This document shows, one piece after another, positions 1-10,300 of a stretch of 64,000 nt of DNA. Where the stretch lies: contig CM038719.1 in assembly GCA_021613375.1 (NCBI GenBank), forward strand, positions 38,164,620-38,228,619. The letters run 5' to 3'. The position numbers and the translations under genes were made by a program. The first letter of the stretch is position 1, and each line of letters opens with the position of its first letter. Source of the DNA: Megaleporinus macrocephalus (taxonomy: Eukaryota > Chordata > Actinopteri > Characiformes > Anostomidae). The notes beneath the pieces are model-generated. The model had not been told where the DNA came from and searched no databases. It saw only the letters and a list, made by a program, of their open reading frames with translations.

Positions 1-1028
1 ATAGACAGCGTGTAACGTATTGCACAACCATATCAAGTACCGTACATTACGATATGCAATTATATGTGGAATCAGAGAAATTCTGTTTCGAAAAATTGCC
101 AGAGACACTGGAGGGCGCTCTTGGGATTGGGTTGTAATTAGAAAAGCTAATAATAGAGGTTACAGGACAACATAGGCTTTTTTTTAACCTATTCAACTCA
201 TGGTGTTCAACCAGGACTCTTTAAAAACAGCCTACCAACACATTAACAACCACCTGGGATACCATTAGAACAGTCCAGCAAGACTTCAGCAAGCACCTAC
301 CAACTACTAAGCAATTATAACCAACGCTGCCATATTTTAAATTCAAGTTATAGAACTTTCTAAGAATATATATATACACACTAACACAACTTTACCATGG
401 CAGTGCAACTACAGCCCTGAGAATGCCCCACCAACCAAACAATACCTGCTCTGTGGTGGTCCTCTGTGGGGGTCCTGACCATTAAGGAACAGGGTAACAC
501 AGTATACAGAGAAACAGATGGACTACAGTCTGTAACAGTAGAGCTATAAAGCTGAGTGGAGCTGATGAACTGGGCAGTGAGTGCAGAGTGCTTGCTGAGT
601 GTATATACAGTATAACAGGAGAAACAGGACGTAGCCAGGCCCCCCTTAAACTGACACTAGTGTAATCACGGACTGTAACTGAATACAAGCATTTCAATTG
701 CTAATTGATCTGGTCCTTCCCGCCGCACAGAGCAACACATTCATCTCCAACTAGGAGAAAAATTCATATGAGCAGTTATTATTGACTTATTGAAGTTGAT
801 TATGTTGGCCAAACATAATCTTCCGCCGCAAACCATTCTAATCTCCCCGAGCAAAGTCTGCAGAATCAGATCTGCTTCTGCTTCTCCAGTCCCTGTTAGT
901 ATCATGCTGGATCGAGGATGCTTGTCTCCAGGCTTGATTTAGGCCTCTTGTCTTCCACCACTGCAAAATCACGTCGCCCCAAACGGCTGAACACTCCACT
1001 CTCGAGCTCGTCAAGCTCCCCAAGCCTG
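1..1028. other. Unique sequence, no gene seen
   Basis: This is mostly AT-rich, apparently single-copy DNA with short open frames that resemble no protein family I recognise. The part from about 820 to 1028 is richer in GC and CpG and could be a small island. No splice-bounded exon, RNA gene or element end could be supported. Confidence 0.5.
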
Positions 1029-1175
1029 AAGGTGAACAGTTCCATTTACTGAGTTCCAAGTACTTCAGTGCATTTTGATTGATTTATACTTTTCAAATTT
1101 TTTCTATTATGTATTATATTGAAAGGGCTGTACTCTTCTCTCTAGTCTGGTTTAATCCTTTAGTCTTAAATTGCT
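1029..1175 (+). repeat. Left copy of a direct duplication around the (ACT)n array
   Basis: This stretch starts AAGGTGAACAGTTCCATTTA and is repeated nearly base for base at 2243-2390, about 1,214 bp downstream in the same orientation. The two copies bracket the (ACT)n domain and a MITE-A fragment. The array therefore either expanded inside a duplicated segment or was created together with the duplication. Confidence 0.85.
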
Positions 1176-1205
1176 TCTTTAGTAATTCTTTAGTCTTTAG
1201 TAATT

Positions 1206-1253
1206 TTGAAAGACTACTACTATTACTACTATTACTACTACTACTACTACTAT

Positions 1254-1287
<34 letters not shown>

Positions 1288-1313
1288 GCTACTATTACTG
1301 CTACTACCACTAT

Positions 1314-1347
<34 letters not shown>

Positions 1348-1376
1348 GCTGCTGCTGCTACCATTACTACCACTAT

Positions 1377-1408
<32 letters not shown>

Positions 1409-1772
1409 CTACTACTACTACTACTACTGCTACTACCACTATAACTATTACTACTACTACTACTACTGCTGCTACTACTGCTACTACTACTACTACTGCT
1501 ACTACTACTACTGCTACTACCACTACCACTATTACTACTATTACTACTACTACTACTACTGCTACTACTACTACTACTGCTGCTGCTGCTACCATTACTA
1601 CCACTATTACTACTACTACTACTACTACTGCTACTACCACTATAACTATTACTACTACTACTACTACTACTACTGCTACTACTACTACTACTACTACTAC
1701 TACTGCTACTACCACTATAACTATTACTACTACTACTACTACCACTATTACTACTACTACTACTACCACTAT

Positions 1773-1806
<34 letters not shown>

Positions 1807-2030
1807 GCTACTACTACTGCTGCTGCCACTACAAATTCTACTATTACTACTACTACTGCTGCTGCTACTACTGCTGCTACTACCACTATTACTATTACTA
1901 CTACTACTACTACTGTTGCTGCTGCTATTACGATTACTTCTACAGCCACTACTACTATTACTACCTACTGCTTCTTCTACTACTACTGCTGCTGCTGCTG
2001 TTGCTACTACTACTTCTGCTACTAGTTGAG
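1206..2030 (+). repeat. Large imperfect (ACT)n trinucleotide repeat
   Basis: About 0.8 kb of near-continuous ACT triplets carries frequent ATT, ACC and TGC variants, all in the same strand orientation. Long open frames occur on both strands (poly-Tyr, poly-Leu, poly-Val) because a pure triplet array has few stops. They have no start context and no domain, and are not genes. The variants recur in similar clusters, such as TGC runs followed by ACC and ATT near 1348 and 1579. This suggests that blocks longer than a triplet have also been duplicated. Confidence 0.95.
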
Positions 2031-2098
2031 CAAAACTGGTTAATTATTTGTTACCACATGAGTAACAAACAAGTTTTTTGGGGGGGTGAACCAATAAA
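2026..2098 (+). mobile_element. MITE-A fragment (half element)
   Basis: The sequence TTGAGCAAAACTGGTTAATT followed by TTGTTACCACATGAG matches the right half of the palindromic MITE-A family that is abundant at 25.7-33.3 kb. It sits directly between two (ACT)n tracts. A sister fragment with the same junction to (ACT)n is at 2933-2996. Confidence 0.65.
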
Positions 2099-2240
2099 TA
2101 TTACTACTACTACTACTACAACTAGTACTACTACTGCTCCTATTACTACTACTGCTACTACTACTACTACTCATACTACTATTACTGCTATTACTACCTA
2201 CTTTTACTACTATTACTACTGCTGCTGTTGCTACTAATAC
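2099..2240 (+). repeat. (ACT)n trinucleotide repeat
   Basis: This continuation of the triplet domain starts immediately after a MITE-A fragment and ends at the right copy of the flanking duplication. It contains TGC, ATT and CAT variants and encodes nothing credible. Confidence 0.9.
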
Positions 2241-2242
2241 TA

Positions 2243-2390
2243 AAGGTGAACAGTTCCATTTACTGAGTTTCAAGTACTTCAGAGTATTTTGATTGATTTA
2301 TACTTTTCCAAATGTTTTCTATTATGTATTATATTGAAAGGGCTATTCTCTTCTCTACGGTCTGATATAGTCCTTTAGTCTTAAATTCCT
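2243..2390 (+). repeat. Right copy of the direct duplication
   Basis: Direct-orientation partner of 1029-1175, with substitutions and small indels only. The next 230 bp to about 2617 are unique AT-rich DNA in which I see nothing. Confidence 0.85.
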
Positions 2391-2617
2391 TTCATGGTTT
2401 CATTCATTTTGTTTTATTTGGAAGTGTAGATTTGCCAATTAGCACCAGATTCTGTGCCAGCATACAAAAACACTTGCCTCATGTTCAGTTGAGTCGTTAA
2501 GTGATCTCAAATGGACTCACTTGGTGGGGTTTCTGACATCGTATGACATACTGCTATCTGTTAATATAGCCTGAAAAACTAAGTAGCAGTGAAGCCAGAA
2601 AACTGTATGCAGTTCCA

Positions 2618-2765
2618 ACATTTCAATGGTACAAACTAGATTTACTAACTTTTACTAACTCCAAACAGGACTTTGATTGAAAGTATCGTTCATATTTTAA
2701 GGTTTAGTTAATTGAATTGCTTGTTACCACATTAAGTACCAACAAAGTACTTACTACAGTGTACA
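2618..2765 (+). mobile_element. Degenerate MITE-A copy
   Basis: It begins near TTCAATGGTACAA and ends with TTGCTTGTTACCACATTAAG, CCAACAAAGTACTT and ACAGTGTAC. These are the left and right landmarks of the MITE-A family, in order, with a shortened middle. No coding capacity is expected for this class. The DNA between it and the next array (2766-2895) is unremarkable. Confidence 0.6.
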
Positions 2766-2895
2766 TTGTACATCCTAAACGCTAAGATTGATTCTATATG
2801 CTGATGAAAGAAACAAACAATGATCTTGAAACATCAAATATCTCTCAGACATCACCTACTGCCAAACTGAACTTTTAATGGACTTAACTTTTAAT

Positions 2896-2932
2896 ATTTT
2901 ACTACTACTACTACTACTGCTATTGCTTCTAG
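2896..2932 (+). repeat. Short (ACT)n tract
   Basis: Runs of CTA triplets with TGC and TTC variants lead directly into the MITE-A fragment that follows. Confidence 0.85.
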
Positions 2933-2996
2933 TTGAGCAAAACTAGTTAATTATTTGTTACCACATGAAAGTATTTTTTTTGGATGACCCAACAAA
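2933..2996 (+). mobile_element. MITE-A fragment embedded in (ACT)n
   Basis: TTGAGCAAAACTAGTTAATT, the TTGTTACCACATGAA landmark and CCAACAAATA identify the right half of MITE-A. As at 2026-2098, triplet repeats start within a base or two of its end. Both fragments probably descend from one repeat-plus-element block that was duplicated. Confidence 0.65.
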
Positions 2997-3433
2997 TACT
3001 ACTACTACTACTAATGCTGCTACTAATACTGCTAATATTACTACTGCTGCTGCTACCACTACTATTACTACTACTATTGCTGCTAGTTCTACTACTGCTG
3101 CAGCTACTAATACTGTTATTACTACTATGGCTACTATTATTATTATTACTACTACTATTAGTATTGCTGCTATTACTACCTACTACTACTACTATTACTA
3201 CTACTACTGCTACTGCTACCACTACTCGTACTACTACTACTGTTGCTGCTACTACTACTACTACTATTTTTGCTACTACGGCTACTACTGCTGCTGCTGC
3301 TGCTACTACTATTACTACTACTACTACTGCTGCTGATGTTGCTACTATTACTACCTACTGCTACAACTGCTACTACTAATACTAATACTATTACTACCTA
3401 CTACTGATGCTGCTACTACCACTATTACTACTA
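2997..3433 (+). repeat. Imperfect (ACT)n domain
   Basis: About 440 bp of triplet repeats carry TGC, ATT, GCT and TAT variants. It is more diverged than the 1.2-2.0 kb tract, so probably older. Open frames through it (poly-Thr, poly-Leu, poly-Tyr) are artefacts of composition. Confidence 0.9.
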
Positions 3434-4265
3434 CTAAACTATACAACTACTACTATTGCTACCTACTACTGCTGCTGCTCCTGTCACTATTACTACTACT
3501 AAGGTGCTACCACTGCTACTATTACTACCTACTGCTGCTGCTGCTACTATCACTACTTCTACTACTAAACTACTACTACTACTACTATTACTACCTACTG
3601 CTGCTGCTACTTTCACTATTTCTACTACTAAACTATACTACTACTACTATCACTACCTACTGCTGCTGCTACTATCACTATTTCTACTACTAAACTATAC
3701 TACTACTACTACTATTACTACCTACTACTGCTGCTGCTACTATCACTATTTCTACTACTAAACTAGACTACTACTACTATTACTACCTACTACTGCTGCT
3801 GCTACTATCACTATTTCTACTACTAAACTACTACTACTACTACTATTACTACCTACTGCTGCTGCTACTACCACTATTGCAACTACTAAACTACTACTAC
3901 TACTACTATTACTACCTACTGCTGCTGCTACTATCACTATTTCTACTACTAAACTACTACTTCTACTACTATTACTACCTACTGTGGTTGCTGCTACTAT
4001 CACTATTACTACTACTAAATACTACTATTACTACCTACTACCACTATTGCTACTACTAAACTACTACTACTACTATTATTGCTACCTACTACTGCTGCTG
4101 CTACTATCACAATTTCTACTACTAAACTACTACTACTACTACTATTACTACCTACTGCTGCTGCTACTACCACTATTGCTACTACTAAACTACTACTACT
4201 ACTACTATTATTGCTACATACTACTGCTGCTGCTACTATCACTATTTTTACTACTAAACTACTAC
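3434..4265 (+). repeat. 63-66 bp minisatellite derived from (ACT)n
   Basis: A composite unit built from ACT-type triplets, TGCTGCTGC, ACTATCACTATTTCTACTAC and TAAAC recurs about 13 times. The TAAA landmark falls at about 3434, 3566, 3629, 3691, 3759, 3824, 3887, 3950, 4016, 4057, 4123, 4186 and 4255, so most spacings are 62-69 bp. The triplet array has been reorganised into a longer minisatellite. Confidence 0.85.
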
Positions 4266-4290
4266 TACTACTAATAATAATAATAATAAT
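4266..4290 (+). repeat. Short (AAT)n tract
   Basis: ACT triplets change to about eight AAT triplets at the right edge of the domain. Unique sequence starts after this. Confidence 0.85.
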
Positions 4291-5635
4291 ATGCTTTTTA
4301 TTTATTCATTAATTGGTTTAGTCATTGCCAATTCTCACCCACAGTTGATCCCACAATGGCCCCAGTTTTGGGGGGTAAGTGTCATGATGCTTTGGAAGTG
4401 ACTTTGAAACCATGACGTTGTGAAAAGACTGAAAGTAAGTATAACCCACTGCATTATATCAACCACTGAGCATGTAGTTGGTTTTAGTGATGCTCCAAAA
4501 GTGTTTTGTTGCCATGGCTGCTCTATTTAACCCTGCCTGCTAATTTCGGGCACCATGGTTTGTTTTCACACATACTGAAGAAACTGAAAGAAGTCAGAGT
4601 AAGGGTATACAAGCAAAAACAGTTATTTTCTTCAGGTTTGCCACTACTTTACCATGTTTTACCGTCATTGTTACATACAAAAGCCCAGAAGACACATGTA
4701 GGCTCACAGGGAGAGTGAGCATGTTTAACTGAACAAAGCTGTGCAGAAGGCTGACCTAGCTTTAGTTTTTTTGAGAGCTCACTGAGGCTAACCTAGCCGA
4801 GGACTTCTTGTGCCCCTTGTCAGGTAACTGGCCGGTTATGTAACATTAGCGAGCTGCACTTCTGAGTGCTGAGTGGAGGTTTGAGAGGGCATGTTAAAAA
4901 AAGGAACTGAAACGAGGCCCAGATGGCAACACTAGGCAGAAGCTGAGCATGCCGCATGCGTCTAAACCGCTGACTCTTCATGAGGAGTAGCTGATATCTG
5001 TTTAATGCCACAGCAATTAGTCAGAATTACTCGTGGTGCGTCTTTTGATCCTATATTATCTCATCGACCGAAAGCTGACGTCTGTATTAGGCTGGGTAAG
5101 CCGACAGCACTTAAAAAGCTGGGAAAACAAAACTGGAGTCTATGTTTAAACGCTCCATCTGCTAGATAACGCCTGTTGAGTTCCAGCGGGCTGAATGAAA
5201 CTCAAAAACCACTGAAGTTTCAACTCCAGTCTCAAACAGAGGAGCGATTTGTAGTCCCTGGTATTGATTAGCCGCTGGAAAAGAACTCGGATGCGGTGAC
5301 GTGCATTTGTGAATAGCCTCTTGATTTGTAGAAACAATGGTCTACTCCATGCGCGCCTTATCCGATAGCCGTTAGCGACAAAAGCTATGCAAATGAAGGT
5401 TTTGATTCTGGCTTTTTTTTCCTTATCTGACTTCAGACGAGGCTTTTCCAGAACACAGATACGTTTTCCTCCACGTTCCACGCTCCGTCCTAACAAAAAC
5501 AATGTATTGCACTGAATTAATAAATGTTATCTAGGCTTATAGTGGAGAGCAATTCAATTATTTGCTGTCTGCTCTGCAGTAAAGAAGAATTCTACTGGTT
5601 TTCAAATGATTCTACATGATCAAATGATTAAGACC
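4291..5635. other. Unique intergenic sequence
   Basis: This 1.3 kb appears single copy and is moderately GC-rich between about 4740 and 5480. Open frames up to 118 codons exist (for example minus strand 5146-5502) but have no recognisable domain. I see no element ends or tandem structure. Confidence 0.45.
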
Positions 5636-5745
5636 TAAACATTCATTCATTCATCTTCTGAGCTGCTTATTCTTCTGGGACGCAGGGCTAGATAGCTGGA
5701 GTCTATCCCAGTGCTCATTGGGCGAAAGGCAGGAAACACCAAATA
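5636..5745 (+). mobile_element. Interspersed repeat fragment, first copy
   Basis: An ATTCATTCATTCATCTTCTG head is followed by GGAGTCTATCCCAGTGCTCA and GGGCGAAAGGCAGGAAACACC-like sequence. The same landmarks, in order, occur at 51447-51575. From memory this is a common interspersed sequence of fish genomes. I cannot assign its class from this fragment. Confidence 0.6.
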
Positions 5746-5747
5746 GG

Positions 5748-5749
<2 letters not shown>

Positions 5750-5815
<66 letters not shown>
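5750..5815. repeat. (TA)n microsatellite
   Basis: A pure TA tract of about 66 bp at the 3' edge of the interspersed repeat. Its two apparent reading frames (Ile-Tyr repeats) are not genes. Confidence 0.97.
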
Positions 5816-5817
<2 letters not shown>

Positions 5818-5839
5818 ATGGAGTAATAAACACACTACC

Positions 5840-6004
5840 TACACAGGTAGGAGAAGGTAGTGTTATAGTTTATCTGTACACAGGTAGGTAAAGGTAGTGT
5901 TACAGTTTATCTGTACACAGGTAGGTGAAGGTAGTGTTACAGTTTATCTGTACACAGGTAAGTGAACGTGGTGTTACAGTTTATCTGTACACAGGTAAGT
6001 GAAG
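5840..6004 (-). repeat. 37-bp minisatellite, inverted copy
   Basis: About 4.5 units have period 37: CTGTACACAG falls at 5874, 5911, 5948 and 5985. The unit is the reverse complement of the 37-bp unit at 10301-10922. The two arrays therefore form an inverted pair about 4.3 kb apart. Confidence 0.9.
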
Positions 6005-6059
6005 AACCTTTCAGTATCTCACCGCTGAGCACTCCTCTTCAGACCACTCTCTGATTTAT

Positions 6060-7538
6060 CTCCTAACCACTGAGATATGCATACATTTTGGAATTGCATA
6101 TGTTGACACACACCGAGGAGAGATTTGCCTTAATTTACCCTCATCATTACACACAACCGCTCAGGAGACACGTGTGGGGCGGCGGTCGGTTTTGGGTAGT
6201 AAACAAAAACGGCTCCATGCAACGCTCCCCGATTCCATTCACCGCCACTGTAACCCGGGTTTCTCCACAACGAGCACTTCTCCTCATCAGACCTCTCTCT
6301 GAAGGGCTTTGTTTACATCCCGAGCGCTGAATTATGCAGAAATTCTGAAACTCCCTCTTCACGGGAGGCCTGAGACGCGGAGCAGGACCCATTCAGGTCG
6401 CGCCACCGGTTCGCCTCGCCCGCGCCTCGCCCGCTAACGGAATAGCGACTAATTGTGTTCGGCGCGCGCGGCGGAGAGACGTCTGAAAGCGAGCTCACGC
6501 GGGTGAATGCCGGCTCCTCCATTGTGCGTCGGAGACGGAGAGTAAAGCGAGTGTGTGTTCATCCGCTGACTCATTCAGCCGCTCTGGATGCAGCATCTGT
6601 TACAAACAAGCCCCCTTAAATCATCTTTTCACATCAAATCTCCGGCTTTCACGCCGTACGCCACGCTGGTCATCATCCACGCGAGCGGCAGGAGCGCATT
6701 CAGGCCCGGCGATTAGCGCCCTGTTGTTTTCCACGCGTGCGGCGGAGGCCCCGGGGGGGGGGGGGCGGTGAAACACTGGACCTCTTTATTTGGTTATAGC
6801 CCCAATCAATAGACTCTCTCGGGCGCATCTTTCTTTTTCTTCAGCCTCCTTCTCTCTCTCTCTTTCTACTTCTCTATCTCTCTCGCACTCTCTCTCGCTC
6901 CTCTCGCGCTCCCCATCTCACACACGGGGCTGTAAATAATTCAGCACCTGATTCAATCGAATCAAATCAAGCTCCTCTTCTCTGAAATCAAGCGTCGCTT
7001 GTCAACATAAACTTTCAGCCTAATTTCTGAACCCCCCCCACTAACAACCAACATACCCCGCCGCCCCCCCATCCGCCACCACATTCCCTCCCAGGACTTC
7101 TTTTTTGGAAGCGGCGACAGTACAGCTGGGAGGAACATAACAGGTTTATTCCTGGCAGGGGAATAGAGGGGCCTCATTTACTGGATTTAGTGCGGCTGAT
7201 GTGGATGGGATGTCTGAAAGTGTGCTGATGCGCCCACCATCCCGCCTTTTCAAAGCCTCCGCCAGACTCGGGAGGAAGGAGGACGCGGAGAGCACTCGGG
7301 TCACACACAAAAACCCGAAACCGTGTTTAGCGCATCTCCCCCACACAACCGCGCCCCCCCCACTGCAAACCCCTCAACACCCCCCACCACAGTGCTCGTC
7401 TCCATTCCGTTCAAAACACGCACTGAAGTTGAACCTCTCGTACATTCGCAGGCTTTTCACCGCGCGGCGCCGAGCTGTGCTCAAAATATTGAGCAGCGTG
7501 GAATTCAGCTCGAGCTGATCCGCGCAGAGACAGCGGCG

Positions 7539-7540
<2 letters not shown>
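6060..7540. other. CpG-rich island, candidate promoter or regulatory region
   Basis: CpG dinucleotides are dense, notably at 6170-6760 and 7190-7540, against a CpG-poor background. A pyrimidine-rich tract occupies about 6829-6914, and a run of about 13 G lies near 6755. In vertebrates such texture is typical of CpG-island promoters. However, I found no first exon with a credible open frame and splice donor on either strand. It could equally be a non-coding RNA promoter or a conserved enhancer cluster. Confidence 0.45.

Positions 7541-7571
<31 letters not shown>
7541..7571. repeat. (CA)n microsatellite
   Basis: About 15 CA dinucleotides at the right edge of the CpG-rich island. Confidence 0.97.
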
Positions 7572-7574
<3 letters not shown>

Positions 7575-7727
7575 TACTGGACATATTTAAACACGCCGGC
7601 TCACAGGCCTTCCTGCACACTCGCATGTTTTCTTAATGAGTTTATGAAGTAAAAACAGCCAAACACTTCAGAACTGGGCTTAAACCTGAACTGAAATGGT
7701 TTATATTATATATACCACAAAATAATA

Positions 7728-7742
7728 CTTAATAATAATAAC

Positions 7743-7803
<61 letters not shown>
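7728..7803. repeat. (AAT)n microsatellite
   Basis: A near-pure AAT run of about 75 bp with one AAC variant. It is followed by an (AAC)n patch near 7818-7832. Confidence 0.95.
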
Positions 7804-7805
<2 letters not shown>

Positions 7806-7849
7806 GCTGTATGAGAAACAACAACAACAACACGCCAGTATACTAATAC

Positions 7850-8206
7850 AGCTACTACCACTTTTACTGCTACTACCCCATTACTACTACTACTACTGCT
7901 ACTACTACTACTACTAATAATAATAATAATAGTAGTAGTAGCAGTAGTAGTAGTAGTAGGAGTAGTAGTAATACTCCTCCTCCTACTGTGCCTACTAGGA
8001 CTACTATAACTACTACTACTATTATTACTACTACTTTTATTACTACTTTTACTAGCAATATTTATCCTCCTACCACTAGTAATATTAGTAATAATAATAA
8101 TACTAGGACTACTGCAACTACTAGTACTACTATCACTTTTATAATCGTAGTAGTAGAAGTAGAAGTAGGACTACTACTTGTCTTCCTACTCCTCCTTCCT
8201 ACTCCT

Positions 8207-8241
<35 letters not shown>

Positions 8242-8242
8242 C

Positions 8243-8336
<94 letters not shown>

Positions 8337-8566
8337 GTAGTAGTAGTCGCACTAGTAGTAGTAATACTCCTTCTCCTACTGCACCTACTACTACCACAAG
8401 CAATAGCAGTACTAATACTAATACTACTAGGACTACTATGGCTACTACTACTATTAATACTTCTACTTTTACCAGCAATACTCCTCCTCTTGCCACTAGT
8501 AATATTAGTAGTAATAACAATACTACTATTACTTATTTCTATTATTATTATTATTATTATTATTAT

Positions 8567-8605
<39 letters not shown>

Positions 8606-8800
8606 TAGTAGTAATTCTCCTCCTCCTCCTCCTTCTACTACCACTAGTAATAGTACTACTACTACTACTACTAGGACTACAACTACTATCATTATTACTA
8701 TTACTTCTGCTACTACATCTGCTAATAAAACCCTTATCACAGCTACTACTACTGCTTTTACTACTAGTAGTAGTACTACTACAGTACCAAGCCTCATAAG
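7850..8800. repeat. Mixed-orientation trinucleotide domain (ACT/AGT/AAT/ATT)
   Basis: Nearly 1 kb of triplet repeats differs from the 1.2-4.3 kb domains because both strand orientations occur. ACT runs switch to AGT through AAT around 7900-7960. A long (AAT)n run (about 8204-8291) switches to (ATT)n (8292-8335), and ATT then changes to AGT near 8568. These switches make perfect or near-perfect inverted repeats. Long poly-Asn, poly-Tyr and poly-Ile frames are artefacts. Confidence 0.92.
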
Positions 8801-9473
8801 TTAAATAACACTACTTTTAGTATTAATAGTAAGACTAAAAATACTACTATGACTGCCACTACTACCACTACTACTAATAATAATAATAATAACAGTATTT
8901 ATTATTACTACTTATAAGAAAAATACTACTTCTACTAAAAATATTGTTAATAACAATCCCCATAAGACTAATACTATATTTAAAAAAGACAAAAATACAA
9001 CTACTTTCACTAAAATAATAATAATTATTATAATTGTAAAAACAATATTAATAAGAACAACACTCACAAGACATATAGGATTATTATTAGTAGTGAATGT
9101 AAGTCTAAAATAGGACTACTAAAGTACTACTAAATATAGGTCTGATAGGACTACTTATTATTACTATTACTACTGTTATTACTGTTACTGATAAGAAGAC
9201 TGCCACTACTACTAAAAATATGATTAATAATCACAGGTAGTATTAACAGACAGTAATGATAAAATTAAAATACTACTACTAAAAATGATAAGATTATTAA
9301 AATAATTATGAGACTATTAGGCTTAAAGAGAACAAGAGTACTTTTACTTTTAATAATAATAATAATAAGAGTAATCTACAAATACTATTAATAATAACAG
9401 GCCTCTTCAAACTAATGTAGTGTTATTATTATTAACAGCAATCCTACTACTAATAGTAATAATCTTACTGCAA
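8801..9473. repeat. Decayed trinucleotide domain
   Basis: Sequence composed of ACT, AAT and AGT triplets separated by AT-rich diverged sequence, which looks like an old extension of the adjacent domain. The density of intact triplets falls steadily towards 9473. Confidence 0.7.
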
Positions 9474-9549
9474 CCTCCGCAGTGTGCTGGGGCCTCCGCA
9501 GTGTGCTGGGGCCTCCACAGTGTGCTGGGGCCTCCGCAGTATGCTGGGG
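9474..9549 (+). repeat. 19-bp tandem repeat
   Basis: Four units of CCTCCGCAGTGTGCTGGGG with single-base variants. It is markedly GC-rich beside the AT-rich triplet domain. Confidence 0.92.
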
Positions 9550-10180
9550 CTCCCGTTCTCTGTTATGCTGAGCAGATAAATGTGGAGCATCTTAAGAAAT
9601 CATGTCCGGTATATTCATTCCGCAGAGGGACGCAGTCTCCTCCAGTCACTGTCTGATGCTCTGAGCCTCTCAACGTGCAAAAAGCAGCTCAGGGTGAAGA
9701 GTTCACAGCCTGCCGACGCTGTTCCTCTGCAGTGGACGGGGTCCAGCTCACTGCCCGCTCTGCCCACCGCACACATGTTTACGAGTACAGCACACGAGGT
9801 CCAATCAAATCTCAAAGTCTCAAATAATGCTAATCAGCTGGACTGGAAAATAGGCCAATACCGGCGGCCCGGCGCCAGACAAACGCTGCCGCTCTGCCAA
9901 CTTCTGCAGAGGACCTCCCAAACGGTCAGTGCCACGAAACGGGAGCCACGCCAACGTGTCCTCAAAGCCACACAGACTGGCAGCGGCCGACCACAAACAG
10001 TAAGGTAAGAGCAGCGCGCCGCACTACTGAGCTGCTTAATATCACAAACACAGGCCTGATGCACCACGAGATCATCAGAGACTTCAAACTGTATCAGGCT
10101 GTTTAAGTAGACATGGTTTCTCAGCCTGTATGAGACGCTGGTGTATATAAACATGGCCAACAGTTCAGAGCTCACAATAC
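9550..10180. other. Unique moderately GC-rich sequence
   Basis: Apparently single-copy DNA with a frame of 142 codons on the plus strand (9580-10008). That frame shows no domain and its composition resembles spacer, so I do not call a gene. Confidence 0.4.
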
Positions 10181-10300
10181 AGCCACGCGGTTGATGTAGG
10201 GTGGTGGGCTACAGTGCCGCCCTACCGTCCATAATGTAGACTGGGGTTCAGTTCCCCACCTGAGTAACCACCTTACACTACACCAATAACAGTCCTTGGA
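10181..10300 (+). mobile_element. tRNA-derived SINE-like sequence
   Basis: GGTTCAGTTCC near 10236 is close to the tRNA B-box consensus GGTTCGANNCC. A possible A-box-like segment lies about 40 bp upstream, and TCCTTGGATAAGACTCCCAA is typical of fish tRNA-SINE bodies. Its 3' part runs without a break into the 37-bp minisatellite. No target-site duplication was identified. Confidence 0.5.

Noticed and set aside
1197..1949. 250-codon Val/Ala-rich frame and overlapping 343-codon Tyr/Cys-rich frame
   Set aside because: Both are direct translations of (ACT)n on opposite strands. There is no domain, start context or conservation argument. Pure triplet repeats stay open by composition.
7988..8804. 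Frames of about 190-208 codons rich in Asn, Ile, Leu and Ser
   Set aside because: Translations of AAT, ATT, ACT and AGT triplets in a mixed trinucleotide domain, not proteins.
10220..10260. tRNA gene
   Set aside because: A B-box-like motif exists, but no cloverleaf or acceptor stem could be traced. It fits a SINE head better.
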